DNA from: Paracoccaceae bacterium
GTDB lineage: Bacteria > Pseudomonadota > Alphaproteobacteria > Rhodobacterales > Rhodobacteraceae
Direction of reading: 5' to 3'
Length of the DNA: 64,000 nt
NCBI GenBank assembly: GCA_026706985.1
Contig: JAPOXR010000026.1
Location: 1 to 64,000, forward strand
Made by a program: the position numbers and the translations under genes. The notes under the pieces were generated by a model. It saw nothing but the letters and a program-made list of their open reading frames with translations, did no database searches and had not been told where the DNA came from. Position 1 is the stretch's first letter, and each line of letters starts with the position of its first letter. Below are positions 16,668 through 25,370 of the stretch, one piece after another.

Positions 16668-17476
16668 GATTCGGCACCGTTTCCGGCGGGCGCCCGGCGT
16701 TGCGCAATTTCGATCTGGTGGCGCAGCACCGCCAGCAATTCCGTTGTCTCACTGGAATACAGATCCTCCAGAGTACGCTCGTCGCCGAGGTCAACGGATG
16801 TGGAGTACTGGATTTTCGCCGGGCGGTCCGAAAGTACGATCACATCGTCAGACAGAAACACCGACTCCCGCAGATCATGGGTGATCAAAAGGCAGGTAAA
16901 GGGTTTCTTGCGCCGCAGCCGGTGCATAATGCCCCACAAATCCTCGCGGGTGAACGCGTCCAGTGCGCCGAACGGCTCATCCAGAATCAGCACTTCGGGC
17001 TCGTGCACGAGCGCACGGCAGAGCGAAACCCGCTGCCGCATACCGCCCGACAGCTCGGAGGGGCGTTTATCCTCGAACCCCTGCAGTGACACGAGTTCAA
17101 GCAGTTCCCGTGCCCTGTCCTCGCGCTGCGCCTGCGGCATCGAAGACGCCACGATCTCCAGCGGCAGTATGATGTTGCCCAGAACAGTCCGCCACTCCAG
17201 CATGACCGGATTTTGAAATGCCATGCCCACGGTGGGACGCGGTGAGGTGACAATCTCGCCGGCGAGGCGGATTTCGCCGGCATCCGGAGGGATCAACCCG
17301 GCAATCAATCGTGTCAGCGTGGATTTTCCGCAGCCGGAGGGTCCCACAACCGCGGTGAAGCCGAATTTCTGAATGCCGAATGAGACGTTTTCGAGAACCG
17401 GCAACAGACCGTCGGCAAGACGGTATGCGTGCGTAACGCCATCGAGTTCAATCTGCGCCGCTTGCGTCGACTGCAA
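16664..17476 (-). CDS. ABC transporter ATP-binding protein (NitT/TauT/SsuB family)
   Basis: A 270-residue ATPase that powers the adjoining permease. Walker A is VVGPSGCGKSTLTRLI, the Q-loop is AFQNPVMLEWRTVLGNI, the signature is ELSGGMRQRVSLCRAL, Walker B is VLILDEPFGALDAFTRE, and the switch His is in LLITHDLRESVFLSD. The FQNPxxLxWRTVxxN block is typical of nitrate/sulfonate/pyrimidine-precursor importers. It overlaps the permease gene by four bases and follows the binding-protein gene by about 70 bases. Confidence 0.94.
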   Translation of the reverse strand: MQSTQAAQIELDGVTHAYRLADGLLPVLENVSFGIQKFGFTAVVGPSGCGKSTLTRLIAGLIPPDAGEIRLAGEIVTSPRPTVGMAFQNPVMLEWRTVLGNIILPLEIVASSMPQAQREDRARELLELVSLQGFEDKRPSELSGGMRQRVSLCRALVHEPEVLILDEPFGALDAFTREDLWGIMHRLRRKKPFTCLLITHDLRESVFLSDDVIVLSDRPAKIQYSTSVDLGDERTLEDLYSSETTELLAVLRHQIEIAQRRAPAGNGAES

Positions 17477-17547
17477 TTCAGTAGCCCGTCAGAATTAATT
17501 CCGAATGGATGGCAGGCGCGTTCCCGCGCCTGCCGCTAAATCGGTTG

Positions 17548-18555
17548 TCACTGAACCATTCGATCAGCAGCGCCCGGCAGATACGCATCAGTGAAGTACT
17601 GCGAGGCGTCAACAGGATTTTCCAGGTCAAAATTCTCCTGAAGCTGGCCCAGTGAACGCTGGAACCGATCCGCATCAATCCCTCCGATGCCATTTGCCTT
17701 GACATAATCGGTCAGCACATTCGCGTCGATCGCCAGCTGCAGACGCCGGGTCTCAAGCGCCTCGTCGGCAGCCGGGTTGCGCTCCTTCAGCATGGCAACG
17801 CTGGCCGCCGGATCCGCGATCGCGTCGCGCCAGCCATTGGTCACGGCACGGACAAAGCCTTTCACGATATCAGGATTTTCGGCTGCGAAATCGGTATTGA
17901 CGATGATCGCGTTGCCATAAAGTTCCAGACCGTGATCCGCCATCAGAATCACCGAAATATCGTCCTCCGGCACACCGAGACGCGAAAGATTCAGAAAACT
18001 CGAGAAAGAGTAGCCCGTCACCGCATCGACGATACCTTCGGCCAGGCTCGGCTCCCGGGTTGGAAATCCGACCGGCTCAACCGTGATTTTGCTTACATCC
18101 AGCCCGTTGGCACTGGCGAAAGCCGGAAACTGAGCCCAGGCGCCGTCCGGTGGCGGTGCGCCCAGAATTTTACCTTCCAGATCCGCCGGCGCGGAAATAC
18201 CGAGCGACTCTCTGCCGACCACGGCGAATGGCGGTTTGTCATAGATCATCATGATCGCGATGACCGGAGCACCGGCATTCTGATCGAGGAATCTCACCAG
18301 CGAGTTGATATCGGCAAACCCGAAAGGAAACGCACCGGTCGCCACTTTCGGAATCGCATCCAGAGAGCCTTGGCCGGCGGACACGTTGACGTTCAGCCCT
18401 TCGGCGGCAAAGTGCCCGTTATCTATGGCTGCGAAGTAAGCTGAACCCGGTCCTTCAAACTTCCAGTCCAGTGTGAATTCAATGTCGGTTTGCGCGGACG
18501 CCGCAGCTGCGGCAAAGCCCAGCGCCGCCGCAATGGTGGTGACTTTTTTTGACAT
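17548..18555 (-). CDS. ABC transporter substrate-binding protein (NMT1/SsuA-like)
   Basis: A 335-residue periplasmic receptor. The signal peptide ends near AAAAASAQ (about residue 21). The mature N-terminus FTLDWKFEGPGSAYFAAIDNGHFAAEGL is the classic NMT1/SsuA/ThiY fold opening, and IPKVATGAFPFGFADI and LEGKILGAPPPDGAWAQFPAF are further family blocks. It delivers a small organic ligand to the permease encoded downstream. No TPP-type leader was seen upstream, so a thiamine-precursor role is not supported directly. First gene of the operon, with a good sigma70-like promoter and a GGGAGGA ribosome site. Confidence 0.88.
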   Translation of the reverse strand: MSKKVTTIAAALGFAAAAASAQTDIEFTLDWKFEGPGSAYFAAIDNGHFAAEGLNVNVSAGQGSLDAIPKVATGAFPFGFADINSLVRFLDQNAGAPVIAIMMIYDKPPFAVVGRESLGISAPADLEGKILGAPPPDGAWAQFPAFASANGLDVSKITVEPVGFPTREPSLAEGIVDAVTGYSFSSFLNLSRLGVPEDDISVILMADHGLELYGNAIIVNTDFAAENPDIVKGFVRAVTNGWRDAIADPAASVAMLKERNPAADEALETRRLQLAIDANVLTDYVKANGIGGIDADRFQRSLGQLQENFDLENPVDASQYFTDAYLPGAADRMVQ

Positions 18556-18595
18556 TCCAGATGTCCTCCCGTAGTTCGGAGTTTAGGTCTGAAAG

Positions 18596-18624
18596 GCTAT
18601 AATTTGCAGGGCAGTGATTGGCAA
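18596..18624 (-). promoter_or_regulatory. Promoter of the NMT1-type ABC importer operon
   Basis: Minus-strand TTGCCA (18624-18619), exactly 17 bases, then TATAGC (18601-18596). The leader to the ATG at 18555 would be about 34 bases and contains GGGAGGAC as ribosome site. Confidence 0.5.
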
Positions 18625-18688
18625 TGCCGCTGGGCAGGTCAGACCGCCCCTTCTGGATGACCCGGGTTTCTAGGGCAGGTTCACCGGT

Positions 18689-19636
18689 TTGACATTTGCC
18701 TTTTCCGGCGGCTCGATCGGTCGCGATATCAGTCATGTCGAAGACACTGAAGGATTCGATGCGTGTCTGCGCCGGGCAGACGCGCTTGTGCTGCCGATGT
18801 GGCACGGCAAACCCCTTATGCGGACACCAAAATCGCTGTGCTGGCTTTCGCCGGCGCACCGGATGCTGCGCCACAGGAGTTGCATTGTCTATCTCGGCTC
18901 AGCGGGTGCTGCCCCGCGTTTCGCCGCCGCCATTCCGGATTGGCAGGGAGCGCCGGCCAGGAAAAGTGAAGCCGGCGCGATGTTCGAGCGCGGCTTTCAG
19001 CCCCACCCTCTCACCCCGGACATGGCCGGCTTTGTCAATCTCCGGCAGGTCATGGCCGGTCTCTGCGCCGAGGACTCCGAGCTTGCCGTCACCGCGAGGG
19101 GTCTTCTGGGCTGGCATTCCAGCCACAAATTCTGCTCAGCCTGCGCTCAACCGACCGACATCCTTTCCGGTGGCTGGCGCAGATATTGCCGAGGCTGCGG
19201 AAATGAGAGTTTCTGTCCGCTGAGTCCGGTCGTTATCATGCTGGTCATCCACGAAGATTCACTGCTGCTCGGCCGCTCGAATCACTGGCCCGGCAAAATG
19301 CATTCCTTGCTCGCAGGATTCATTGAACCCGGGGAAACCGTCGAAGCCGCGATCCGCCGCGAAACATTTGAGGAGACCGGCATCGCCGTCGGTGACGTGC
19401 GCTATGTCGCCTCTCAACCCTGGCCGTTTCCGGCTTCCCTGATGCTCGGATTTCTGGCCCATGCCCGGCACCGCCGCCTGCGAATCGACCACAACGAACT
19501 CGCATCCGCTCTCTGGGTTTCACGGCGGCGCATGCAGGCCATTCTGCAGCGTGAAGATGCGGATATTCACCCGCCCCGCACCGGCTCCATCGCGAATTTT
19601 CTGATCCGTCGCTGGGTTGCCGGAAAGCTGTCCTGA
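18689..19636 (+). CDS. nudC: NAD(+) diphosphatase / NADH pyrophosphatase
   Basis: NudC (315 aa) hydrolyses NADH to NMNH and AMP and, in characterised bacteria, removes NAD caps from RNA. A zinc ribbon is formed by CSACAQPTD and CRGCGNE around residues 149-173. The Nudix box is GFIEPGETVEAAIRRETFEETGI, here read as GFIEPGETVEAAIRRE plus TFEETGI. The family-specific SQPWPFPASLM motif follows. The start is TTG at 18689 (MTFAFSGG), which aligns with the usual NudC N-terminus; there is no ATG nearby. Convergent with pheA with one base between the stops. Confidence 0.94.
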   Translation: MTFAFSGGSIGRDISHVEDTEGFDACLRRADALVLPMWHGKPLMRTPKSLCWLSPAHRMLRHRSCIVYLGSAGAAPRFAAAIPDWQGAPARKSEAGAMFERGFQPHPLTPDMAGFVNLRQVMAGLCAEDSELAVTARGLLGWHSSHKFCSACAQPTDILSGGWRRYCRGCGNESFCPLSPVVIMLVIHEDSLLLGRSNHWPGKMHSLLAGFIEPGETVEAAIRRETFEETGIAVGDVRYVASQPWPFPASLMLGFLAHARHRRLRIDHNELASALWVSRRRMQAILQREDADIHPPRTGSIANFLIRRWVAGKLS

Positions 19637-19637
19637 T

Positions 19638-20471
19638 TCAACCGCGCTCCGGAGCCGCCGGATAAACGCCCAGCAAATGGAATTCGGAGGTGAAGAAGCT
19701 GAGTTCCTCCAATGCCAGCTTCAGCGGTCCGTCTTCCGGATGACCTTCGACTTCGGCGAGAAACTGCGTCGCACGGAATGTGCCGTGCAGCATATAGCTT
19801 TCCAGCTTGATCATATTGACCTGATTGGTCGCAAAGCCGCCCAGCGCCTTGTACAGGGCGGCCGGAATGTTGCGCACCTGAAACATAAAGGCGGTAATCA
19901 TGCCATTGCTGCCACGGCGGTCCGTCTGATGATCCCGGGACATGATCAGGAAACGCGTTCTGTTGAATTTTTCATCCGAAATATCCGTGGCCAGTGTTTC
20001 CAGCGCATTGATTTCGCCGGCGAGCGGTGAGGCCAGAGCGGCCGCGCTGGGATCGCCGGTTTCCGCCACATGCCTCGCCGCGCCGGCGGTATCCGACCAA
20101 TTGAAGGCACGTATCCTGTTGTTCTCCAAAAACCTGTGACATTGGCCGAGCAGCACAGTGTGGCTATAGGCGGATTTGATCTGCGGCAGTCCGGCACCGG
20201 GCAAAGCCAGTAGATTTATGGTGATGCGGACAAAAACCTCATCAATGATGAACAGGCCCGAATCAGGCAACAGCCGGTGGATATCGGCGACCCGGCCATA
20301 GATGGAGTTCTCAACCGGAAGCGCTGCGATTTCCGCCTCTCCGGACCGGACCGCATTGATCACATCGACAAAGGTCTCGCAGGCCATGGCTTCGAATTCC
20401 GGCCGCGCCTGTCTGCAGGCGTGATGCGAGTATGCGCCGGCTTCTCCCTGGAACGCGATTTTACGAGGCAA
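19638..20471 (-). CDS. pheA: Prephenate dehydratase
   Basis: A 277-residue monofunctional prephenate dehydratase that converts prephenate to phenylpyruvate for phenylalanine synthesis. Blocks: IAFQGEAGAYSHHAC at the start, ALPVENSIYGRV, YSHTVLLGQCHRFL, and NRTRFLIMSRD with the catalytic Thr-Arg-Phe. The C-terminal ACT domain starts near MITAFMFQVRNIPAALYKAL and includes LESYMLHGTF, the phenylalanine-sensing motif region. The start is TTG at 20471, supported by GGAG seven bases upstream. No chorismate mutase domain is attached. Confidence 0.95.
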   Translation of the reverse strand: MPRKIAFQGEAGAYSHHACRQARPEFEAMACETFVDVINAVRSGEAEIAALPVENSIYGRVADIHRLLPDSGLFIIDEVFVRITINLLALPGAGLPQIKSAYSHTVLLGQCHRFLENNRIRAFNWSDTAGAARHVAETGDPSAAALASPLAGEINALETLATDISDEKFNRTRFLIMSRDHQTDRRGSNGMITAFMFQVRNIPAALYKALGGFATNQVNMIKLESYMLHGTFRATQFLAEVEGHPEDGPLKLALEELSFFTSEFHLLGVYPAAPERG

Positions 20472-20520
20472 GCGGCAGCTCCGAAGAACAGTATCAGTGA
20501 TGAAAAGAGCGTCCTATAAC

Positions 20521-20548
20521 TTGCCAAATCAGAATGGAAGGCGATAGA
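20521..20548 (+). promoter_or_regulatory. Possible promoter of the cytochrome c gene
   Basis: TTGCCA (20521-20526), a 16-base spacer and GATAGA (20543-20548) in the divergent pheA/cytochrome c region, about 50 bases before the cytochrome start. The -10 match is modest. Confidence 0.35.
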
Positions 20549-20598
20549 AGGCGCCACGCTTGCATTGCGCTGAGATACGACCCTGCTTGGAGCTGAGA

Positions 20599-21129
20599 AT
20601 GCTGGATACAATGACCGCGACCAAGACAGTCGGTGCAGTCTGTGGCGCACTTCTGTTCTTTTTGCTGGCGGAATGGGTAGGCAGCTCAATCTATCATGTC
20701 GGTGGTACTGATCATGGTGACGGGCATAGCGGTTCGGTAATCTTTGCCGATCTTGAACCGGCGCATGATGAACCGGCCGCGGAATCCGGCGAGAGTATGG
20801 ATATGGAGGCCTTACTTGCGGGAGCCGATGCGGAAAGGGGAAAGAAGGTGTTTGCCAAATGCAAGGCCTGTCATAAAGCGGATGAAGCCACAAACGGCGT
20901 CGGCCCGCATCTCGTTGCCATTCTCGGCCGTCAGGCTGGAGCAGTTGAGGATTTCAACTACTCAAAGGCATTGAATAATTTCGGCGGTGTCTGGGACGTC
21001 CAGAATATTTTCGATTATGTCGCCGATCCGAAGAAATTCCTCCCCGGCACCAAAATGTCGTTTGCCGGCCTCAAGAAGCAGGCGGACAAGCTGAATGTGA
21101 TCGCCTATCTGAAGTCGCTGGCTGAATAG
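20599..21129 (+). CDS. Membrane-anchored cytochrome c (CycM/c552-like)
   Basis: A 176-residue class I cytochrome c held in the inner membrane by an N-terminal uncleaved helix (TVGAVCGALLFFLLAEWVGSS). A polar Asp/Glu-rich linker of about 45 residues separates it from the heme domain. The single heme site is CKACH, the preceding helix is GADAERGKKVFAKC, and the distal Met ligand is in FLPGTKMSFAG. Such proteins shuttle electrons from the bc1 complex to the aa3 oxidase. The ATG at 20599 follows GGAGCTGAGA. It stands alone between pheA (divergent) and yejA. Confidence 0.93.
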   Translation: MLDTMTATKTVGAVCGALLFFLLAEWVGSSIYHVGGTDHGDGHSGSVIFADLEPAHDEPAAESGESMDMEALLAGADAERGKKVFAKCKACHKADEATNGVGPHLVAILGRQAGAVEDFNYSKALNNFGGVWDVQNIFDYVADPKKFLPGTKMSFAGLKKQADKLNVIAYLKSLAE

Positions 21130-21276
21130 CCATCCTTCACCCGGCTGCCGGCGGAGCGCTGATTCCAATCTTCCCATAGCCACCCGTTGGCTGCGGACTG
21201 ACCGGGAGAATGTAACGCTCTGGCAGTGCAGCGGGTGATATGTTAGCCGAACTCAAACAAATTCAAGGCAGAGGGT

Positions 21277-23154
21277 ATGATCGTGAAAGCAAGATTGGCA
21301 ATGGCCGGCGCCGCAAAGAGTGGTTTGGCGGCAGTGGCCGCATTGGCATTCATGGGCACATTCGCGGCTCAAGCCAGTCAGAACATCATCACTTCGCACG
21401 GCATTTCAAAATTCGGTGAATTGAAATATGCCGAGGATTTTCAGCATCTGGAATATGTGAACCCGGACGCTCCCAAAGGCGGTGAAATTTCCATCTGGGC
21501 CCAGGGAACCTTCGATTCGATGAATCCTTATACGCGCAAGGGCCGGGCCGGCGCGCTGTCCAGCATCTTTTTCGAATCGCTCCTGACCGGCACCGCCGAC
21601 GAGGTCAGTTCGGTTTACGGGCTGCTCGCCGAACGGCTCACCTATCCCGAGGACAGGTCATGGGTGATTTTTGATATCCGCCCGGAAGCCAGATTCTCGG
21701 ATGGAACACCGGTTACGGCGGAAGATGTCCTGTTCTCCTACGAGATTTTTCTTGAGCAGGGGTTGCTGTCCTACCGGGAAGAACTGCAGCAGGTGGTGGT
21801 ATCGGCTGAGATCCTCGAACCGCTGAAAATCAGGTTTGAATTCAATACCGAGCGCTCCACCCTCACCTACCCCTCCATGATCGGCGGTATTCCGATTTTT
21901 TCGAAACACTGGTTCGAGGAAACCGGCGCACAGCTGGACGAATCGCGTATGCAGCCTGCAGTCGGAAGTTCGCCTTATCTGCTTGACGAATTCGAAACCA
22001 ACCGCCGCATCATTTACCGGCGCAATCCGGATTATTGGGGGGCTGGTCTGCCGATTAACCGCGGCCAGAATAATTTCGACCGGATCCGGGTTGAGTATTT
22101 TGCCGACACAAGTGCCGCTTTCGAGGGATTCAAGGCCGGTGTCTACACGTTCCGCAATGAGAATTTTTCGTTGAACTGGGCCACCGGCTACGATTTTCCG
22201 GCACTGGATAAGGGCTGGGTGACCAAACGTGTCTATCCCGACGGAACACCGGCGGGAGGCCAGTGCTTCGTGTTCAACCTGCGCCGCGAACAGTTCCAGG
22301 ACCCCAGAGTGCGCGAAGCCATCAGCCTGCTGTTTAATTTTGAATGGTCGAACGAGACCCTGTTTTACGGGCTGTATGCACGCATCCACTCATTCTGGGA
22401 AAACAGCGATCTGGCGGCAACCGAATTGCCCGGTGCCGAAGAACTGGCATTGCTGGAGCCGCTGCGCGGCATGATTCCGGATGAGGTCTTCACCGAGCCC
22501 GCGGTATTGGCTCCCTCCTCCGGGGAACGCAAGCTGGACCGGGGAAATCTGCGCCAGGCCTCGGATCTGCTGGATGAGGCCGGGTGGGTCATCGGTGATG
22601 ACGGTATCCGTCGTAATGCTGAGGGCAAGACCTTACAGGTCGAGTTTCTCGGGCAAAGCCCTTCTTTCGACCGGATAATCAACCCTTTCGTGGAAAATCT
22701 CAGGGCCACCGGAATCGATGCCATCTACACCCGCATCGATCCGGCCCAATACACCAACCGGTCGCGCGATCATGATTTCGACATCATCACCAGCGGCTTT
22801 CCGGTCAGTCTGGAACCTGCCGCGTCCGGCCTCAGGCAGATGTTCGGTTCCGAGCATATTGACGGCGTTTTCAACGATGCCGGTCTTGCCAGTGAAGCTG
22901 TCGACCGGCTCATTGACCATGTGCAGGAAGCCGGGAACCTGGCCGAACTGCGCATCGCCGTGAAGGCGCTCGACCGGGTGCTGCGGGCTGAGCGGTTCTG
23001 GGTGCCGCAATGGTTCAAGGCTGTGCACACGGTTGCCTATTTCGACCAGTATGAACATCCGGAGAACCTGCCGCCCTTCAGTCTGGGGCAGTTGAGTTTC
23101 TGGTGGTTCAACCCGGAAAAACACGCCCGCCTGGTCGAAGAAGGGGCGTTCTAG
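21277..23154 (+). CDS. yejA: Peptide/microcin C-type ABC importer substrate-binding protein
   Basis: A 625-residue family 5 extracellular solute-binding protein with a signal peptide ending near GTFAAQA (residue 33). YejA-type landmarks are HGISKFGELKYAEDFQHLEYVNPDAPKGG (here split: HGISKFGELKY, then EYVNPDAPKGGEIS), the GTFDSMNPYTRKG block, and the C-terminal NLPPFSLGQLSFWWFNPEK. YejA delivers oligopeptides or peptide-nucleotide antibiotics to YejBE. First gene of a four-gene operon. A natural peptide ligand is likely, but specificity is not readable. Confidence 0.93.
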   Translation: MIVKARLAMAGAAKSGLAAVAALAFMGTFAAQASQNIITSHGISKFGELKYAEDFQHLEYVNPDAPKGGEISIWAQGTFDSMNPYTRKGRAGALSSIFFESLLTGTADEVSSVYGLLAERLTYPEDRSWVIFDIRPEARFSDGTPVTAEDVLFSYEIFLEQGLLSYREELQQVVVSAEILEPLKIRFEFNTERSTLTYPSMIGGIPIFSKHWFEETGAQLDESRMQPAVGSSPYLLDEFETNRRIIYRRNPDYWGAGLPINRGQNNFDRIRVEYFADTSAAFEGFKAGVYTFRNENFSLNWATGYDFPALDKGWVTKRVYPDGTPAGGQCFVFNLRREQFQDPRVREAISLLFNFEWSNETLFYGLYARIHSFWENSDLAATELPGAEELALLEPLRGMIPDEVFTEPAVLAPSSGERKLDRGNLRQASDLLDEAGWVIGDDGIRRNAEGKTLQVEFLGQSPSFDRIINPFVENLRATGIDAIYTRIDPAQYTNRSRDHDFDIITSGFPVSLEPAASGLRQMFGSEHIDGVFNDAGLASEAVDRLIDHVQEAGNLAELRIAVKALDRVLRAERFWVPQWFKAVHTVAYFDQYEHPENLPPFSLGQLSFWWFNPEKHARLVEEGAF

Positions 23155-23175
23155 AAGCGACGGCAGCGCTGCATC

Positions 23176-24264
23176 ATGGGAGCATATCTCCTACGCCGCC
23201 TGGCACTTATCCTGCCGACTCTGCTCGGCATTATGGTGATCAATTTCACCCTTGTGCAATTCGTGCCGGGCGGCCCCATCGAACAGATTCTGGCGCAGCT
23301 GGAAGGCGAAGGGGATGTATTCGAGACCATAGCCGGAAGCAGCGGCGATGCCGGCGTGAGCAGCAGTCAGACAGGCGAGGAACGTTATCTCGGCTCCCGC
23401 GGATTGCCGGAGGATTTCATAAAGGAACTGGAAGCGCAGTTCGGATTCGATAAACCACCCTTGGAGCGGTTTCTCGAAATGATGTGGGGCTATCTCCGCT
23501 TCGATTTCGGCGAGAGCTACTTCCGTTCCATCAGTGTCGTTGACCTGGTCATCGAGAAGATGCCGGTTTCGATCACTCTCGGGCTGTGGTCGACGCTGGT
23601 CGCCTATCTGGTGTCCATTCCGCTGGGCATCCGCAAGGCGGTGAGAGACGGCACTCCCTTCGACACCTGGACTTCGGGGGCAATCATTATCGGCTATGCC
23701 ATTCCCGGTTTCCTGTTTGCGATTCTGCTTCTGGTGCTGTTTGCGGGCGGATCCTACCTACGGATCTTTCCGCTTCGGGGGCTGGTCTCAGATAATTTTT
23801 CAGATCTCAGCCTGATCGGCAAGATCGCCGATTATTTCTGGCACATCACCCTTCCAGTGCTGGCCTCGACAATTTCGGCTTTCGCGACCTTGACGCTTCT
23901 GACCAAGAATAGTTTCCTCGATGAAATCAAGAAACACTATGTCATGACGGCGCGCGCCAAGGGGCTTACCGAGCCCCGGGTGCTTTACGGGCATGTTTTC
24001 CGTAATGCCATGCTCATCGTGATTGCCGGATTCCCGACCGTATTCGTCGCGGTGTTTTTCGGCGGCTCGCTCATAATTGAAACAATTTTCTCGCTCGATG
24101 GGCTTGGCCGGCTTGGCTATGAGGCCGCCGTGGCAAGGGATTATCCGGTCATATTCGGAACCCTGTACGTATTCGGACTGCTCGGCCTTGTGGTCGGAAT
24201 ACTCTCCGACCTCACCTATGTGTGGATTGATCCGCGCATTGATTTTGAAACCCGGGAAACGTGA
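23176..24264 (+). CDS. yejB: Peptide ABC importer permease (YejB type)
   Basis: A 362-residue permease of the oligopeptide type. The first helix and following periplasmic loop read [31 protein letters not shown], the common DppB/YejB opening. The long periplasmic insert (residues about 40-85) is characteristic of YejB. The EAA loop is [24 protein letters not shown], and the C-terminus has [21 protein letters not shown]. It starts 22 bases after yejA and its stop overlaps the yejE start. Confidence 0.94.
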   Translation: MGAYLLRRLALILPTLLGIMVINFTLVQFVPGGPIEQILAQLEGEGDVFETIAGSSGDAGVSSSQTGEERYLGSRGLPEDFIKELEAQFGFDKPPLERFLEMMWGYLRFDFGESYFRSISVVDLVIEKMPVSITLGLWSTLVAYLVSIPLGIRKAVRDGTPFDTWTSGAIIIGYAIPGFLFAILLLVLFAGGSYLRIFPLRGLVSDNFSDLSLIGKIADYFWHITLPVLASTISAFATLTLLTKNSFLDEIKKHYVMTARAKGLTEPRVLYGHVFRNAMLIVIAGFPTVFVAVFFGGSLIIETIFSLDGLGRLGYEAAVARDYPVIFGTLYVFGLLGLVVGILSDLTYVWIDPRIDFETRET

Positions 24265-25370
24265 TGCGGCTCTCCCCACTCAACCGCCGCCGACTGGTCA
24301 ATTTCCGGTCGAATGCGCGGGCCTTCTGGTCGCTGATTCTATTTCTGATCATTTTTATCTTTTCGCTGTTCGCCGAGTTCCTGGCCAATGATAAACCGCT
24401 GATCGTGAACTACCGGGGCAGTCTGTATTTTCCGATACTCACTTTTTATCCGGAGACGGAATTCGGCGGGGATTTCAGAACCGAAGCGATCTACCGCGAT
24501 ATCGAGGTCCAGTGCCTGATCCGGACTGGCGGATTGCAGGATTGCTGGGATGATCCGGCTGGAATAATCGAAGATGCGGCGGACGGCGAAGTCAATGGTG
24601 TTTCCGTTCACACGGGATGGCTTCTATGGCCATTGATCCCGTATTCATTCGACACGGTGAGTGATCTCGGCCGCGCCGCACCGTCGCCGCCAGATCAGAA
24701 TCATTGGCTGGGAACCGATGACACGGCCCGTGATGTTCTAGCCCGGGTGATTTACGGTTTCCGGCTGTCAGTTCTGTTCACCATCGTGGTCACGCTGACA
24801 ACTTCGGTAATCGGCGTAGCCGCCGGGGTTTTTCAGGGTTTTTTCGGCGGTGCCATCGATTTGTTCTTTCAGCGGCTTATCGAGCTATGGGGATCAACCC
24901 CTTCGCTCTACATCATCATCATCGTGGCGGCGATCTGGCAGATGGATTTTTGGCTGCTGGTCATCCTGATGACGATTTTCGGCTGGACAGCTCTTGTCGG
25001 CGTTGTCCGGGCGGAATCCCTTCGGGCACGGAATTTTGAATATGTCCGCGCCGCCCGCGCGCTTGGTCTTTCCAGTGCCGCCATCATGTTCAGGCATGTC
25101 CTGCCGAATGCCATGGTGGCGACGCTGACCCTCCTGCCCTTCATCATTACCGGCATTATCGGCTCGCTCGCGGTGTTGGACTATCTTGGCTTCGGCCTGC
25201 CATCTTCCGGGCCATCGCTCGGTGAACTCACCCTGCAGGCGAAGCGCAACCTGCAGGCCCCGTGGCTTGGCTTCACCGCCTTTTTCACCTTCGCCATCAT
25301 GTTGTCACTGCTGGTTTTCATATTCGAGGGGGTGCGGGATGCATTTGACCCCAGAAAGACGTTTGAATGA
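24264..25370 (+). CDS. yejE: Peptide ABC importer permease (YejE type)
   Basis: A 368-residue permease pairing with YejB. The N-terminal helix SLILFLIIFIFSLFAEFLANDKP is followed by the YejE-specific periplasmic region with PLIVNYRGSLYFPILTFYPETEFGG (two parts: PLIVNYRGSLYFP and ILTFYPETEFGG). The HWLGTDDTARDVLARVIYGFRLS block and the EAA loop YVRAARALGLSSAAIMFRHVLPNA are clear. The ATG at 24264 overlaps the yejB stop (TGATG); a GTG one codon upstream is possible. Its stop overlaps yejF by four bases. Confidence 0.94.
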   Translation: MRLSPLNRRRLVNFRSNARAFWSLILFLIIFIFSLFAEFLANDKPLIVNYRGSLYFPILTFYPETEFGGDFRTEAIYRDIEVQCLIRTGGLQDCWDDPAGIIEDAADGEVNGVSVHTGWLLWPLIPYSFDTVSDLGRAAPSPPDQNHWLGTDDTARDVLARVIYGFRLSVLFTIVVTLTTSVIGVAAGVFQGFFGGAIDLFFQRLIELWGSTPSLYIIIIVAAIWQMDFWLLVILMTIFGWTALVGVVRAESLRARNFEYVRAARALGLSSAAIMFRHVLPNAMVATLTLLPFIITGIIGSLAVLDYLGFGLPSSGPSLGELTLQAKRNLQAPWLGFTAFFTFAIMLSLLVFIFEGVRDAFDPRKTFE

